Positions 22,500-34,312 of a DNA stretch of 64,000 nt are shown piece after piece. Within the stretch, counting starts at the first letter, position 1; each line of letters opens with the position of its first letter. Source of the DNA: Cristatella mucedo (Eukaryota; Bryozoa; Phylactolaemata; Cristatellidae); contig WPIO01000203.1 in assembly GCA_009760855.2 (NCBI GenBank), positions 124,001-188,000 of the forward strand, given 5' to 3'. A model generated the notes under the pieces. That model was not told where the DNA came from, searched no databases, and saw only the letters and a list, made by a program, of their open reading frames with translations. A program made the position numbers and the translations under genes.

Positions 22500-23395
22500 A
22501 AACAAAACAACTTACTAGCTGTCGGTAAACACAGTGTGACTCAGAAATAGAAAATGCTAACTCCCTAAATCTGTTCTAATGGCATATCTCCGGTTTCATC
22601 CGCACAAGATCTAGGTGTCACGTTCGAAACTTGCCTTTCGTTAGAGGACTCATATCAGCTCCACATTCAAGTCAAATTTTAGTTGCCTAACATTGCTCAA
22701 ATTCGGGCTTGTTTGGGCAGGTTACCACATCTAAGTTGGTCTATTCATTTATGACATCCATTAGTGACTTCGGTACCTCACTGCTTGCAACTCTACTGGC
22801 CTGTACACTCATGGTTTTACGATTGATGAAAACCTCTGCAGCTCGGTTCTTCTGTCGTGAGCGTTGCAGTCGCCCCACGACACCATTGCTTGCTGACATG
22901 CACTGACTCCTAGCCAAGAAACGCATAGACTGCAAGGTAGTGTCACTTGCTTGTAGATCCTTGCATCATTTTGCTACCCTCTATCTATAGGATCTACTCC
23001 CCAACCAGGCTCATCTTCGTAACACCGGCTTTTTGGAATTTTACCGTTCAATTGCCATTGTACGACTAATATTTTCGAGATCGGGCTTCTAGTGGTATGC
23101 TACGAAAGCCCGAAACTCACATCCAATTTTCGGTATGGCACCTCCTCACCTGACCATATTTAAAAAGAAACTGAAAACGCAATTATTGTTCACAACAATT
23201 ATTTGGTCCCCGTGATTGGTTTTAGGTGCTAGATAGGTACAAGATAACGCCAGCTGACGGTGTGCATGCTGTAACCAACCATACTTGTATGCTTAACTGG
23301 GTATGCCACTCTATCCTTGTAGATGTTATCGTGCTTCATATGTGGCAATGTAAAGTGCTTAAACAGATTGATTTCTCTAAGAGATTTTATATAAA
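22500..23395 (+). mobile_element. LINE-A remnant (reverse transcriptase C-terminal half and 3' end)
   Basis: Matches 35385-36300 with many indels. Shared are 'AACTTACTAGCTG..GG.AA', 'GATCTAGGTGTC', 'CATTGCTCAAATTCGGGCTTGTTTG' (in parts) and a worn 'GTAAAGTGCTT' hairpin at the 3' end. No frame is intact. Confidence 0.75.
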
Positions 23396-24983
23396 ATTAA
23401 TTACTAGTGACAAGTATATTATGTCTTTTCACTATTCATTTTTTGGACTGCAGGCCATGTCGGCCTTCTATCCCTAGAGTTACCTTCTCCTGTTCTCTCC
23501 TTGATGCTCCGTTCACAGTTTGTATACCTGACCTTTGCCATTCAGAGGATGGGCGTGTTGTTCGCAATATTCAAGACATAACTCGGGATTAAAGACCTGA
23601 GTAAAATCCTGCGGATTTACAAGTAGTTTACAAATAATTATGTTTAATTTTCATGAACTTTTATGCAATAAGAAGTTTATGCATATCGTAGACTTTGGCA
23701 ATACTAGCAGTGGTTTTGCTTATAGCGTATCCTACGAATTCACTTTTCGACGATGGTAGCATCTTGGTCGAGTGCATTTTCGGCTTTCTAGTTTGTGGCC
23801 TCACCAGCCCGGTCTGGACTGCTAAATTGCCACCGAACGTTGAAAATGCTCAGCTTATAGATTGAGCGCCTGCTCTATCGTAGCCCTCCGGCCACCGGTT
23901 CATTCTGGTGAGTCTGCAAGGAACCGCAGGTGTGGCATGTGCTCGCTCTCGAACGCTCAACTTTAAAAGAGAAACTGCCAAAAGTGCTTGATGCCATACT
24001 GAAACCTTATTATCAGCCGGTAGATGGAGAGATGACAAGTCAGGCTTGCAGGCGTGTTTTCCATCGTCATGCAGGCTCACTGCCACCGATAGCTCTTGCA
24101 TAGAGTTTCAGCCAGCATAGAGCCTGTCGCAGGCTTTTCGGTCCCAATGGGCAGGCATTCTGCTAATTTCCGTTGATCAGCAAGGACTTTAGAACTCCTA
24201 GCTACCCGCCTTGCAGACTTCACATTGTGAATTCGGTATCGCGCAGTACAAGATGTGACGCATTGATCGCTGAACTAAATGCCGACAGTGATTTTTGGTT
24301 AGTGACGCATTTCCCTGATCCTACACAGACGTCCTGTACAGCTGTGATATTTTGTTCTACTCGTGTTTACTTCAATCGAAGACGTTGTTATGCCACGTTT
24401 CGACCGCTATTCATTCACGCATGTGTTCAATTGTTCAGAAGGTTTTAAGTAACGAATGCTTTGGCGACGTACTAGCGATTTTTGTCATACTAGTATGCTT
24501 AGTAGCTTGCCCCGACAAGACGGACTTTCTCAACGTAGTCGGGGCTAATGGCAGGTGGGAAAGAAGCATGCAGTTATGTTTTGGTGCGCCACAATGTGTT
24601 CACAAGCACGCACATCCATCTTCACTTTCGCTTCAATAGCTTACCGGGTGGATGTGGACGGCATTCACAGCTAAGGTGCAGTTACATGCCCAGGGGGTTC
24701 GCTAAAAAAGTCTAAAGAAAACCAGTCCGAATGCTGCTGCTCGACAGAAATAAGCGCTTAGCTCATGTTGGTTGATTACTGTTTGCTAATATGAGAGGAG
24801 CACTTCTATGACAGAAGTTTCTCATAGCTCAATAATAGTTTTCTAGTTCACATACTTTAGTGCCCAATCAGAACCTCAAGTCGAACTGCATTGAGCTAGG
24901 ATTGCGAGCAGGTCGATGAGAAGGAGAAAGATAACTCAATAGTTTAAGACGGGAGCAAATCTGTGAGCAAGTGAGGAGGTTTG
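23396..24983. other. Unassigned spacer
   Basis: No repeat family or protein domain was recognised. Several frames of 80-95 codons (23850-24101 minus, 24173-24448 and 24352-24639 plus) are unsupported by any motif. Confidence 0.4.
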
Positions 24984-25236
24984 TATGTTTGTGTCTGTGT
25001 GTGTGTGTGTGTATTTGTGTGTGTATGTGTGCGCAAGAGGAGAGGAGTTACATGAACAAGGTCCAAGAGGAAAAGAGGCAGCTGTACAGAATAAAAGAGG
25101 GAGAATCAGAGGCAGAGATGGGGAGACAGATAGATGGAGACTGAGAGGCAGAGATAGTGGGACAGGTAGCGGGAGGCCAAGGGAGAGAAAGAGGCAGAGG
25201 CAAGCAGACAGACGGAGAGAGAGATTCTCTTTAGCA
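24984..25236. repeat. GT microsatellite followed by purine-rich tract
   Basis: 24984-25033 is a (GT)n run with interruptions. 25037-25232 is almost entirely purine on the plus strand (AGAGG, GGCAGAGA words). A 88-codon Arg/Glu-rich frame across it is a composition artefact. Confidence 0.8.
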
Positions 25237-27394
25237 TATCAAGATATGTGAACTTGTCCTTACTCGCGGCAAACTCAATAGCACTCTAATACGAAGCCTT
25301 TGATGCATCATCATGTGAGAAGTTGTGTGAGCCGGTGCTCTGTCTGCCAGTGTTAGCAGCTACCATCATCTGCCTGAGTCGGCAAACATATCTAATGATC
25401 TGGCTTGTGCAAGACCTTATTGAGCATAGTGTTCCCAACTGTTTCTGTGCACAAGCTGAGGAGCTGCTTATGATCGCTAAGCTGCATGTCTCCCGATAAC
25501 CTTTATCTCTGCATTTTATCAGCTTCAGTTTTCTGTCCACTTTTACCCATTCATATGACTTAACCTGCTTACACTAGATATAGCTACGTTAGATTCACTC
25601 GGATGCTTACACGAGCCTTTTTACGAATAGCTAGAAAACCTTGCCTGTCGTAGTGTTTGCAACGGTCACTTGGTATTAAACATGCAACTGGAGGTATTGA
25701 CATGTCCATTTGGGCCAAGAGTCCACCACCAACTGAATCGAGTTTGCTTGCAGCGATCCATCACTGCTGTAAGACGACAACAAATCAATTCAAGGAGCCG
25801 GACTAAACACAATATAGTCATTAGTTATATCCCACCGTGTAGTGCTGCCTTTAGTGGGTAGAAGTTGTGGCGGGACGATCAGCCCAGTCATAGAGGGCGC
25901 TTTTTCAACTGAAGCTGTAATGCCAGATCATATCTTTTTAGATTGGCTGTTGTCTAGTAGTCGTGCCTGATAGAATGAACTCTTCCACCTTCCCATCAAT
26001 TTGAGGGATTTTGATCTGTAGGCCTCTGATACATAATCAGATCAGCCTCAGATACATAATCTGAACGTAATCATCTGTTTGATCTGTTGTCTTGTAGGGA
26101 TGTACGACCTGCAAGTGCAAAACGAAAAGACCGTCTGAGTGCTGGTTGAGGCCCGAAATTCCGAAGCTGATCGTCTCAAGCCCGATTGAGTGGATTGCCC
26201 AATTATTTACACGGTCTTCATGTTGTGCTCTTTACGGGAAGGCTACAGTTGTCTTCTTTCGATGACGCTGCTGGGATTGCTATAACCCTTTTTGAAGAGG
26301 TTTACTGGTCTTGAAGATTGCTAATTTCGTCGCCAGGATTTCACTTATCTTGGCCAAAGAGCATCGATATGCCGACTGGTTCGAGATGAGGCTTGTCACC
26401 TGCGAATACTTTTTCCACCGTCAGGTCTTTGTGGCTACTGTGCGAACGTATCATTATTGTGAAACCTCCGTCAATGAATGAGAAACATGCAATTTGAAGT
26501 TCACAGAGCAAACGTGACCATTTTTCTTACAACCGATGGGCCTACGGTGGTCGGGCAGGGCTTGGTGCAGCTGATGCCAGAATTCTAGGACAGCACACTT
26601 TGGAATCATTTGACTGGCGAGTATGAGAATTGATCATCTCACGAAATATCTGACATCACTAAGTCTCCTGCCTGACCGTGCTGCCCTCCAGCTCCCAGAT
26701 GCTCTCCACTGCTGTGGAACGATCGCTGCTTTTGGGGTGGGGCATAATTGGCCGACTGCTTTTGCTGCCAAGTATGAGCAGACGTCATCTGATAAGCTAA
26801 GGGGCTCGAGTACTCCATACAAAGGCCGATCCTTAGCTTCACTGCCGGCTGTGTTAAGCTTGTTTCTTTTGACCTCCGGAGTCATTTCCCTCACGCCCGC
26901 GTGCTTCGTAGACGCCCGTTCCTTCGTGGATGCCGTTGGCACAAAGCATACAGCATGCTGTCTATTTTTCTGGTTGATAGTGATAGCCACTCTCCTGGTT
27001 TATCTCTTTGTCCCATAGGCAGGAGTGCAATAGGCTGGACTAGAGTGCAGGGAGATTGTCGTTGCTGGTGTACGTTTTTAAGTCAGCAGATGCTAACTAT
27101 AGAGTTTTTGTTTTGATGGCGAAGACTTTGGCCGAACCGGCCGAGCCTCAAGTAGCTTTGATTGTGTTCTGCCTTGACTTAAATCGACTGCGGATAAGTG
27201 CCACTCGTCTTCCTCAGGTTATCTGTTATATATGGTGTGTGGGACTTAGAAGTCTCCTTTAGCTAATTGAATTTCGCCTGAAGAGTGGCGGTGGTGACAG
27301 TCGCTGCAGTTGCAGTGGCTGTAGCAATAGCGAAAGCGACGTCAGTGGTATCTTGGTTACAGAATTTGTACTTGATCTCTTGGCAATATATCCA
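25237..27394. other. Unassigned spacer
   Basis: Nothing recognised except a 23-bp tandem duplication at 26022-26067 ('GCCTCTGATACATAATC' and 'GCCTCAGATACATAATC'). A 131-codon plus frame at 26623-27018 overlaps a 118-codon minus frame. It ends in a hydrophobic stretch, but no homologue or duplicate copy supports it. Confidence 0.4.
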
Positions 27395-28326
27395 CCAAGC
27401 ACAGTCTAGGCCCTAATTTTGATGAATCGTATACACAATCGCACTGTGCTTTGCTCTTTGCCTTCGATCCGGAATATCAGACTCTCTGCCTCGCTACTAT
27501 TAGCCCTTGGATGACAAAAAACGCTTTCAGTTCGAGTGAATTTTCAGCTTCATAACATTGCTAAAATTCGGGCTTGTTTAGATAAGGATACGACGTCCAA
27601 GTTGGTCAATGCGTTCGTGGCATCTTGTCTCGACTTCTGCAACTCATTGCTTACTGGCCTACCAGCATGAGCGATCAGGCGATTGCAGCTGGTACAAAAC
27701 TCTGCAGCCAGGCTTGCCTGCAGTGAGATTCGCAGTTGCCACATTACTCCACTTCTCGCCGACCTGCACTGGCTACCAGTCAAGCAACGGATTGACTTCA
27801 AGGTTTTGTCACTCACTTTTAGGTCACTTCATTTTATGGCTCCAGCCTATCTCTCAGATATACTCCCCCATCAGGACAAGCATCGTACCACCGTCTTTTC
27901 AGGATCCAACAGTCTACAAATAGCCCATACAAACCTCGGATCCTTTGGAGACCGTGCATTTAGTTCGTATGCTCCCAAAGCCTGGAACTCCCTCCCGACC
28001 TGCGTCAGAACATCCCATTACCTGACCACATTTAAAAGGAACTTAAAAACACCTATTTAGGACAGCTTTTAGTGGGTCCCTGTGATTCGTCCTCGCTGGG
28101 CTTATGCGTGCTGACACTGTGCATGCTGCCACTAACCACATTTGCATGTTGACCCTGTTCCTGTCACCTCTAACCATGTTATTCATTTTGTTTGTTTTTC
28201 AAGCATGATTTTACTTACCATTCATTTGCATTTCCCTTTGCAGCAAATGTGAAGCGCCTAGAAATAGATTATGTTCTCTGAGGGCGCTTTATCAAGTACA
28301 TTATTATAATTATTATTATTATTATT
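27395..28326 (+). mobile_element. LINE-A copy with reverse transcriptase C-terminal region
   Basis: 27395-27530 holds a degraded palm: an 'AKHSLG' word followed by a scrambled catalytic box. From about 27539 it is well preserved: frames 27609-27923 and 27683-28060 encode 'HWLPVKQRIDFKVL', 'AYLSDILPHQ' and 'FGDRAFSSYAPKAWNSLP'. One frame change lies near 27670. It ends with the GC hairpin and (ATT)n tail at about 28305-28326. It lies directly beside the left end of U2. Confidence 0.85.
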
Positions 28327-28359
28327 AATATGAAGGTTTGCTGCTTTGTCTGACTGTCC

Positions 28360-28930
28360 TCAGCATTAGATGACTGGTGGAGGGCTAGCTATAAAGTTTA
28401 CAGCATCGATTCGTGTGCCACCGGCCATGATACCTGGCTGGCTGAAATCCATTCCACCAAAACCTGATTACCCCAGCTATCCTCGGCCGACCCTTACTGC
28501 CTGCCAATTGGTGCTAAGGATAGTGCTTGCTGAGCAGGAAATCGGCACCGCCCTGTCACTGGTATTCAGAATAGGTATAGTCGAACAGCTTTTATGGCCA
28601 CCAGGTGTCCTCCTGTCGACGAGTCGGCTGCCAATTTGGTTGGTGAGAGCAGAGCCTGCTTTCTAGGGCACAGCTGCAATTTAGGTCTCGGCCTGTGCCG
28701 TAGCCTGATCGGGTCACGATACTGGTGTTAACAAAATACTCATCTGCTTTCATCTACATCAGGCTCACAGGACATCTGACATCGGCTCTGCTGAGAACTG
28801 TACTGGAACCAATAGGGCTGGCTAGAAGAAGAGCTGCCGGTGCCACCCAAGTCCTCGGCCGGTACGTCAGCAAAGGGAGCCAAAGGAAAAGAAGTGGCAA
28901 CTGGCACCATGCATGTTGATGTTATTGCAT
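28360..28930 (+). repeat. GC-rich 0.5-0.6 kb repeat, U2 unit
   Basis: Counterpart of 2165-2770. Only one unit is recognisable here, against two in U1. Confidence 0.7.
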
Positions 28931-29194
28931 TATAATTATCGATGTGACTTTAGCAGTATAGAAACGTTGGAGATATGTATGCCCTTCAACGTTGGTGGCC
29001 AGCAGTGTAGGACCACTTTGGCACTTTTAACTTTTTTTTTTACAATGTAGCTCCTCGTCGCAGCCGTTTGTAGCTACTGCCTCCTCTGTTTGGGTTGGTC
29101 ACACCCCCCCCCCGTCTGCCTCCGTTTGGCAATCTCTTCTCCGGGGAATCGGTCCCATATAATTTCTTGGCTGGAGTTTGTAGATAGCTACCCT

Positions 29195-29455
29195 CTAGCT
29201 ATCTCAATGGGAGACTCCAGAATATTGACTTGAATGGACAAACATCCTCTGAGGAGCCTGTGAAATATGGGGTACCTCAGGGCTCCTGGCTAAATCCAGT
29301 TCTTTTCACGCTTTATACTATCCCTCTTGCTGATGTGATTGCAAAGCGCAAAGCTATGCTTCCACTTATATGCGGATGACAACCAGTTGTACCTTTGATC
29401 CCTCCAAGCCTTCGAGCACCTCGAATTCTCCCAACTCAACTCTCTTCGCATGCTG
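29195..29455 (+). mobile_element. LINE-A palm fragment
   Basis: Plus-strand translation reads 'EPVKYGVPQGSWLNPVLF', 'TLYTIPLADVIAKRK' and then, after a frameshift, 'YADDNQLYL'. This is the reverse transcriptase palm (GVPQGS and the intact YADD box). It overlaps in content with the start of the copy at 35199. No similar piece occurs at the matching place in U1. Confidence 0.8.
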
Positions 29456-30584
29456 ACGTTCCTTTTTGAGACCTGGGAGCATCTACCAGCATGGAAAACT
29501 TCACCGTGCGAAGCGACTGCTGGCCGTCGCGCTGGGAATCATGTGCGGCTGCATGGTTGCTGAGGCTGCTTACTCTTGCAGCCAGTCAACCCTTCTTACT
29601 GGGCTTCTGCCCGGCAGGCCGTGTCAGATGGCAAGCGTTGTGGGTTTTGCGGCAAGGCTCTCAAAATTCCTTATTTCCCAGTGCAAGTAGAGGTCACAGA
29701 TGTATCAAGCTATTCTGTTGCTATGTAAAATGGAGCACTAGCTGACTGTTGTTCCCTTTTGAAAACGGAGACCATCTGCTAGCACGAATAACTTCATTGT
29801 CCCAAGCGACTGCTGTCCGTCAGACTGGGGGTCGGCGGCCGCTGCTTGGTTGCTGAGGCTGCCTACTCTCGCTGTCAGCCAAACACTCCTCCCTGGGCTT
29901 CTCCGTGTGCTCTGTATCAGCTGGAGAGCACTGGGGGGCGTAGACTGGTCAATGTGGCTGACAATCCTGTGCAACAGAAAGCTGAGCACAGTGGGAGAGT
30001 TCGCCGGTTCCCACCCGAGAGCAGCCTGCCGGGAGGCTTCTGAGCTGCAGCTGAGCGAGCTGAATTTTTCTCTCAGTTCTTCAGTTTGAGTTCGGCATCC
30101 TCCAGCTGCTCTGCCTGTGCCACTACTGCAGCTGGGAATGCCGTAAGCGAGCCGGTCGTGTTTCAACCCACGAAAGCTCTCCGCCTCTTTTGCTCACTGT
30201 CTCTCTGGAAATGTGGCAGATGTAGCCTGCCCATGAGCGATTGGCGACTTTCCATTTAATGCTTCTTAGCTGCAATATACCTTCTTGTGACGTCGCTCCG
30301 CCCACTGTGGGCTGTCTCTGGCTGTCAGCGGCCCATCTAAAGTTGCATCTACTTGCAGCTTTTATCATCGCTTGGTGGGGTCTATCGCGCTCTGCTTCGA
30401 AATAAAAGCATATTCTCGTTTACATCATGAGACTGTTATCAGTGGATTACGTTGCTGTTCGCATTGCCGGGTGAACTTACGGCCTGCAAGTCATCACTTT
30501 TCCTGTTAGACCTGCAAGTTTTCTGTTAGAGAATACGAAGTCAAAGAGGGACATTTCACCCCTCAATGTAATGGTCTGAATTAA
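29456..30584 (+). other. GC-rich block sequence with internal partial duplication
   Basis: 29730-30580 matches 3531-4366. 29470-29640 is an additional diverged partial copy of 29770-29900 ('GCTGCTTGGTTGCTGAGGCT' in variants). No gene is called. Confidence 0.45.
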
Positions 30585-31290
30585 ACTGTAACGTAATTTA
30601 ATGCTTCTCCTTCTGTAAATCCACAACAACTGTCTAAGGTTACACAGAAAAGTTTTCCACACATCACGCCCAACTTACCAATTCTTTGGTAAGGCTGCTG
30701 TCGCTAACAGACTTAGGCTGCCATGGCACATTTGGTAAGGAGGGTACTTTTCACATTCCTTAGAACTGAGGTTGTAGTTTGAATCCAGTTGTGTGTGATT
30801 CTTTATAGCCACTGCCAATGGCTTTGATAACCACAAACTCTAATATCGCTGAGGAAAGGAGAATATTAAGTCAGCTAACAATTTTTATCTTACGCGACGA
30901 ACGTAAAAAATGAATGCTTCCGAGTTACTCGGGTAGTCGACGAAGTGGAAATAGCAACTCAGGGTGACTGGTAAGGATAGGCCACCATCACCAGCAGTAG
31001 ATAAAAAATTGTATAATAATCAAAAAGTGTGTTTCACAGAGTTGAATTCACATAGCAAATGCCTCAATCATAAACGGCATCTGCAGAGTCTTGTACAGAC
31101 TTTCGGTAAAGCAGCTTTAAAAGAAGCTAAATTAAAGTAGCTTTTAGAAGAATTTAAAGGTCCAGGACTTATCAAGATATAGCTTCATTCATCAATGATC
31201 CTTGAGCATAAGAATTAAAAAGCTCATTTATGGACCTTAGATGGCCCAAGGATACCAGTTGACTGAAACTGGTGCTGAAGTTCAGCTAGG
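30585..31290 (-). mobile_element. LINE-B 3' remnant interrupted by a SINE (U2)
   Basis: Counterpart of 4367-5127 with the same architecture. The 3' terminal word is at 30585-30660 and the coding remnant from about 30890 to 31270. Confidence 0.6.
30735..30890 (+). mobile_element. tRNA-like SINE, shared by U1 and U2
   Basis: Counterpart of 4515-4672: AGTTTGAATCC box-B-like word, 'AGCCACTGCCAATGG' body and 'AAGTCAGCTAACA' end. Worn. Confidence 0.65.
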
Positions 31291-32027
31291 TTTTACGCAA
31301 TGTAATGCAACGTATCTCCGTCTGTATATCCACAAAGTTATAATGACTATGCCGGTGTTACTCAGAGAGTGTTGTATAGCTAAATTACAGCCTCAGCAGC
31401 TGTCGATGGTCATGATTCCAATAGACTTTGCTCACGCAGCAAAGAGAAAGTGGGAAGCACAGCAGAGTCAGTAGAGCAGTTAAGGTAGTGAGTAGCACGG
31501 AAGCAGCAGCTCAGGACCGCTGAAAATGAGGAGCCATAGTCGGCAGTAGGAGAGTAGTTATTGTTTCGTGAGAACTGTGGAAGCGAGTTCAACAGTCTAG
31601 GATCTGCAGATCTGAAGCGTCTGTCACAAACGGTCTTTAAGTGGAGGAATGGCACTGCTAATTTATTACCAATACAGGACCTGAGGGTGCGAAGAGGCTG
31701 AACTGGTGCAGCAGTTCAGCTACATGCGAAGGATCCAAACTGTGGCGGGCCCTGTGGGTTAGCTTATGAACTTTGCTATGTATCCGTAGCTCAAATGGCA
31801 TCCATCCTCGCTTTTTGAGCAAAGGAGACACGTGCTCAAATTCTTGGGCTTGAAAACTAGCCTTGCAGCGATATTTACGGTTAGCTGCAGGGGCCTTGTT
31901 GCTTTCTACGGCAGCCCAGCGAATAATCAAGCCCAGACTTAAGTGAGGATATAGTGTTTTTGCAAATATCTGTTGAAGAAAGCTCTTAATCTTGGATAAC
32001 GATCGGACATAATGCCTTGCTGTAGAA
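31291..32027 (-). mobile_element. LINE-B remnant (U2)
   Basis: It begins with the reversed 3' terminal word 'CGTATCTCCGTCTGTATATC'. Minus-strand frames 31658-32050 and 31410-31655 cover the C-terminal domain ('AELLHQF', 'LHLKTVCDRRFRSADPRLLNS'). It corresponds to 5128-5780 of U1. Confidence 0.7.
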
Positions 32028-33115
32028 TTTATCTCCGTCTGTAATTCCACAAAGTCATACAGACTACGAGAGTTTTGAATAGCTCACTCACAGCCTAAGC
32101 GGCTTTCGGTACGAATTTGGTATCCAACAGACTTTGTCTCACGCAACAAAGAGTAATTAGGAAGCATAGCAGAGTCAGGAGAGCAGTTGAGGTAGAGAGT
32201 AGCATGTAAGTAGCAGCTCACGACTGCTAAAGGGAATGAGCCATAGTAGACAGCATTAGAGTAGCTGTCGTTGCGTATGAATTGCGGAAGCAAGTTCCAC
32301 AGTGGGTGACCTGCGGAGCTAAAGCTTCTGTCGCCATCGGCCTTTAAGTGGAAGAATAGAACAGCTAATTTTTTATCCATACAGGACCTGAGGGCGTGAA
32401 TAAGCTGAAACTGGTGCAGCAGTTCAGCTAGGTACGAAGGAGCCAATCCGTGGTCTGCTTTGTGGTTCAGCTTAGGAACTTTGCTCTGTATCCTTTGCTC
32501 AACGGCATCCATCCCTGCTCTTTTAGCAAAGGAGACACGTGCTCAAATCTTTGAAACGTGAAGACTAACTTTGCAGCCATATTCATTTTCAGCTGCAGAG
32601 GCCTAGTTTATTTCTATGGTAGCCCAGCCAAAAGAGAATTACAATAATCAAGCAAAGACAGAACTAACGAGCTATTTAAATCTGTGCAAGCTATTGTGGA
32701 AGTCAGCTTCTAACCTTGAATTGGGAATGGACTTGATGGCAAGCTGTAGAAGCATTCTACCTAATGAAGCTTTCAATATTTAAGCAGTTGTATAAAACGA
32801 CACCTCAATTTTGAACAGTCGGTGATGATCATACAACAACATTGCCTATTAGAAGAGCAAAACCTTTTAAATCCAGCCACGGTCCCAAAGTTTTCAATGG
32901 AGTGCAGTTCGGTTTTATCATCATTTAGTTTCAAGAAGTTTTCTGACATCCAGGATCGAATACAATCAAGGCAAGCATATAGTTTCTCAATTGCTGCAGC
33001 GAGTTTATACGGCTTGAATAAAAAATACAGCTGAGTATTATCAGCTTAAAAATTACATCCAATTCCATGAGCTTTAATCAGTGTTACTAAGTAGAGCCAT
33101 GCCGCCTCTTGCATC
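32028..33115 (-). mobile_element. Second LINE-B stretch, partly private to U2
   Basis: A second 3' terminal word ('TTATCTCCGTCTGTAATTCC') begins here, so C-terminal coding sequence appears twice in a row. The minus frame 32084-32512 carries 'HGLAPSYLAELLHQF' and 'GDRSFSSAGHPLWN'. The word GCTGTAGAA occurs at both 32019-32027 and 32743-32751. The ~720 bp between is therefore either an insertion or an internal tandem duplication of LINE-B. From about 32743 the sequence continues as in U1 (5790-6130). Confidence 0.7.
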
Positions 33116-33232
33116 AAGTGCAATTAGTAGTCGAAATTCTTCCGAAAGTCTGCAGAAAAAGATTGTCACGGCACGAGTTCCAAATAAACGTAAGGAGTGG
33201 ATCTTTTGAAGGCTCCGAGGACACTAAATCCG

Positions 33233-33410
33233 TAATGGCTCACTGGGTAAGGTGATTGCTTTTCACGACCTCGGCCCCGAGGTAATGGGTTAGAATGCTG
33301 TGGTGGGCGATCCTTTATCGCTACTGTAAGCAGGGTGATAGCCGTAAAGGCTCTTGTGTCGCAATACAAAAAGAGGCTGTTAAATCCGCTAGTATTAATA
33401 TTATTTATTA
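33233..33410 (+). mobile_element. tRNA-like SINE with target-site duplication, private to U2
   Basis: 'TAATGGCTCACTGGG' (box A region), 'CACGACCTCGGCCCCGAGGT', a mutated box B (GGTTAGAATGC), the body hairpin region and 'AAGAGGCTGTTAAATCCGC' are present. TAAATCCG flanks it at 33225-33232 and 33411-33418. U1 has the unoccupied site (6281-6290). This pair defines the insertion exactly. Confidence 0.9.
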
Positions 33411-33544
33411 TAAATCCGTTAATCTCCCTTGTTTGATCACAATATCAGGCTCTCATCTTCAAAGACGTGTGTCGTTATCTGAAATCATCCGGGTGTATTT
33501 ACTGTGCCTATTAAGTTCTCTTACAGAGCAATACAAATAGAAAA

Positions 33545-33605
33545 TAGTGATAATATTATTACACTTCAAAAAACGGTCTTTCAGAACTTGAGAGTGTTCC
33601 TTTCG
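33545..33605 (-). mobile_element. LINE-A tail fragment, strongly degraded
   Basis: An AT run, 'CACTTCAAAAAACGG' and 'TCAGAACTTGAG' align with 7050-7122 of U1. Confidence 0.4.
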
Positions 33606-33969
33606 GAACCGGTTGAGTAGGTGAAGCGCCAAAGTATTTCAACAATGGTCAGAGTGAGCATTTTTTTCACGTGAAAGCACAGACACCTGTTTCAAAACAG
33701 CATTGCAGGCAGCCTAACTACGAACTATCCAAACAATCCGCTGAAATCATATCGCTATAAGCTAAGGGGAAAACGGAGTATTAGACTAAAGACAAAAAAT
33801 AAGTACGAAAGCTAAAATTTGAAAGGACTGCTTGAGTTTATTATTATTTATTCCTATTCTTATTGTTTATCTTAGTTATTATATCCGGTGAAAAAGTTCT
33901 TCAAAATATTTGTTGATCACTAAAAGACATCTAGAATTCCAGAACAGAACGACTGGCACGTTACGAGTC

Positions 33970-34050
33970 TCGTATCTATATATATATCGTATCCCCTAAT
34001 ATCTATATATATCTAATATCTATATATCTATATATATCGTATCCCCTAAC
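33970..34050. repeat. TATA-rich minisatellite
   Basis: Repeats of 'CTATATATATATCGTATC', 'CCCTAATATCTATATATATC' and variants occur in tandem. This tract is absent from U1 and lies just 5' of a LINE-A tail insertion. Confidence 0.75.
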
Positions 34051-34195
34051 CCTGTTATTCATCTTGTTTGTTTTTCAAGCATGATTTTACTTACTATTCT
34101 ATTGCGTATCACTTTGCAGCAAATGTAAAGCGCCTAGAAAGAGATTAAGTTCTCTGAGGGCGCTTTATCAAGTGCAATATTATTATTATTATTAT
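34040..34195 (+). mobile_element. LINE-A 3' tail insertion, private to U2
   Basis: Starts in the 3' untranslated region ('CCCTAACCCTGTTATTCATC') and contains the intact hairpin (GTAAAGCGCC ... GGGCGCTTTATCAAG) and (ATT)n tail. The matching position in U1 (about 7480) lacks it. Confidence 0.85.
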
Positions 34196-34221
34196 CTGTC
34201 AATCACGCCTCCTTTTCAGGA

Positions 34222-34247
34222 AATATATATATATATATATATATATA
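34222..34247. repeat. (TA)n microsatellite
   Basis: An uninterrupted AT alternation of about 26 bp just before an old LINE-A tail. Confidence 0.85.
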
Positions 34248-34312
34248 GCTCCTAGAAAGAGATTGAGTGATCTGAGGGTGCTTCATCAAGAGTGTTATTT
34301 TTTATTCTTAAA
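34245..34312 (+). mobile_element. LINE-A tail fragment, shared with U1
   Basis: 'CTCCTAGAAAGAGATTGAG' and 'CTGAGGGTGCTTCATCAAG' are the worn hairpin half. Counterpart of 7490-7582. Confidence 0.6.

Noticed and set aside
26623-27018. 131-codon plus-strand frame with a hydrophobic C-terminus as a small membrane protein
   Set aside because: The opposite strand is equally open, no homologue is recognised and there is no second copy for comparison.
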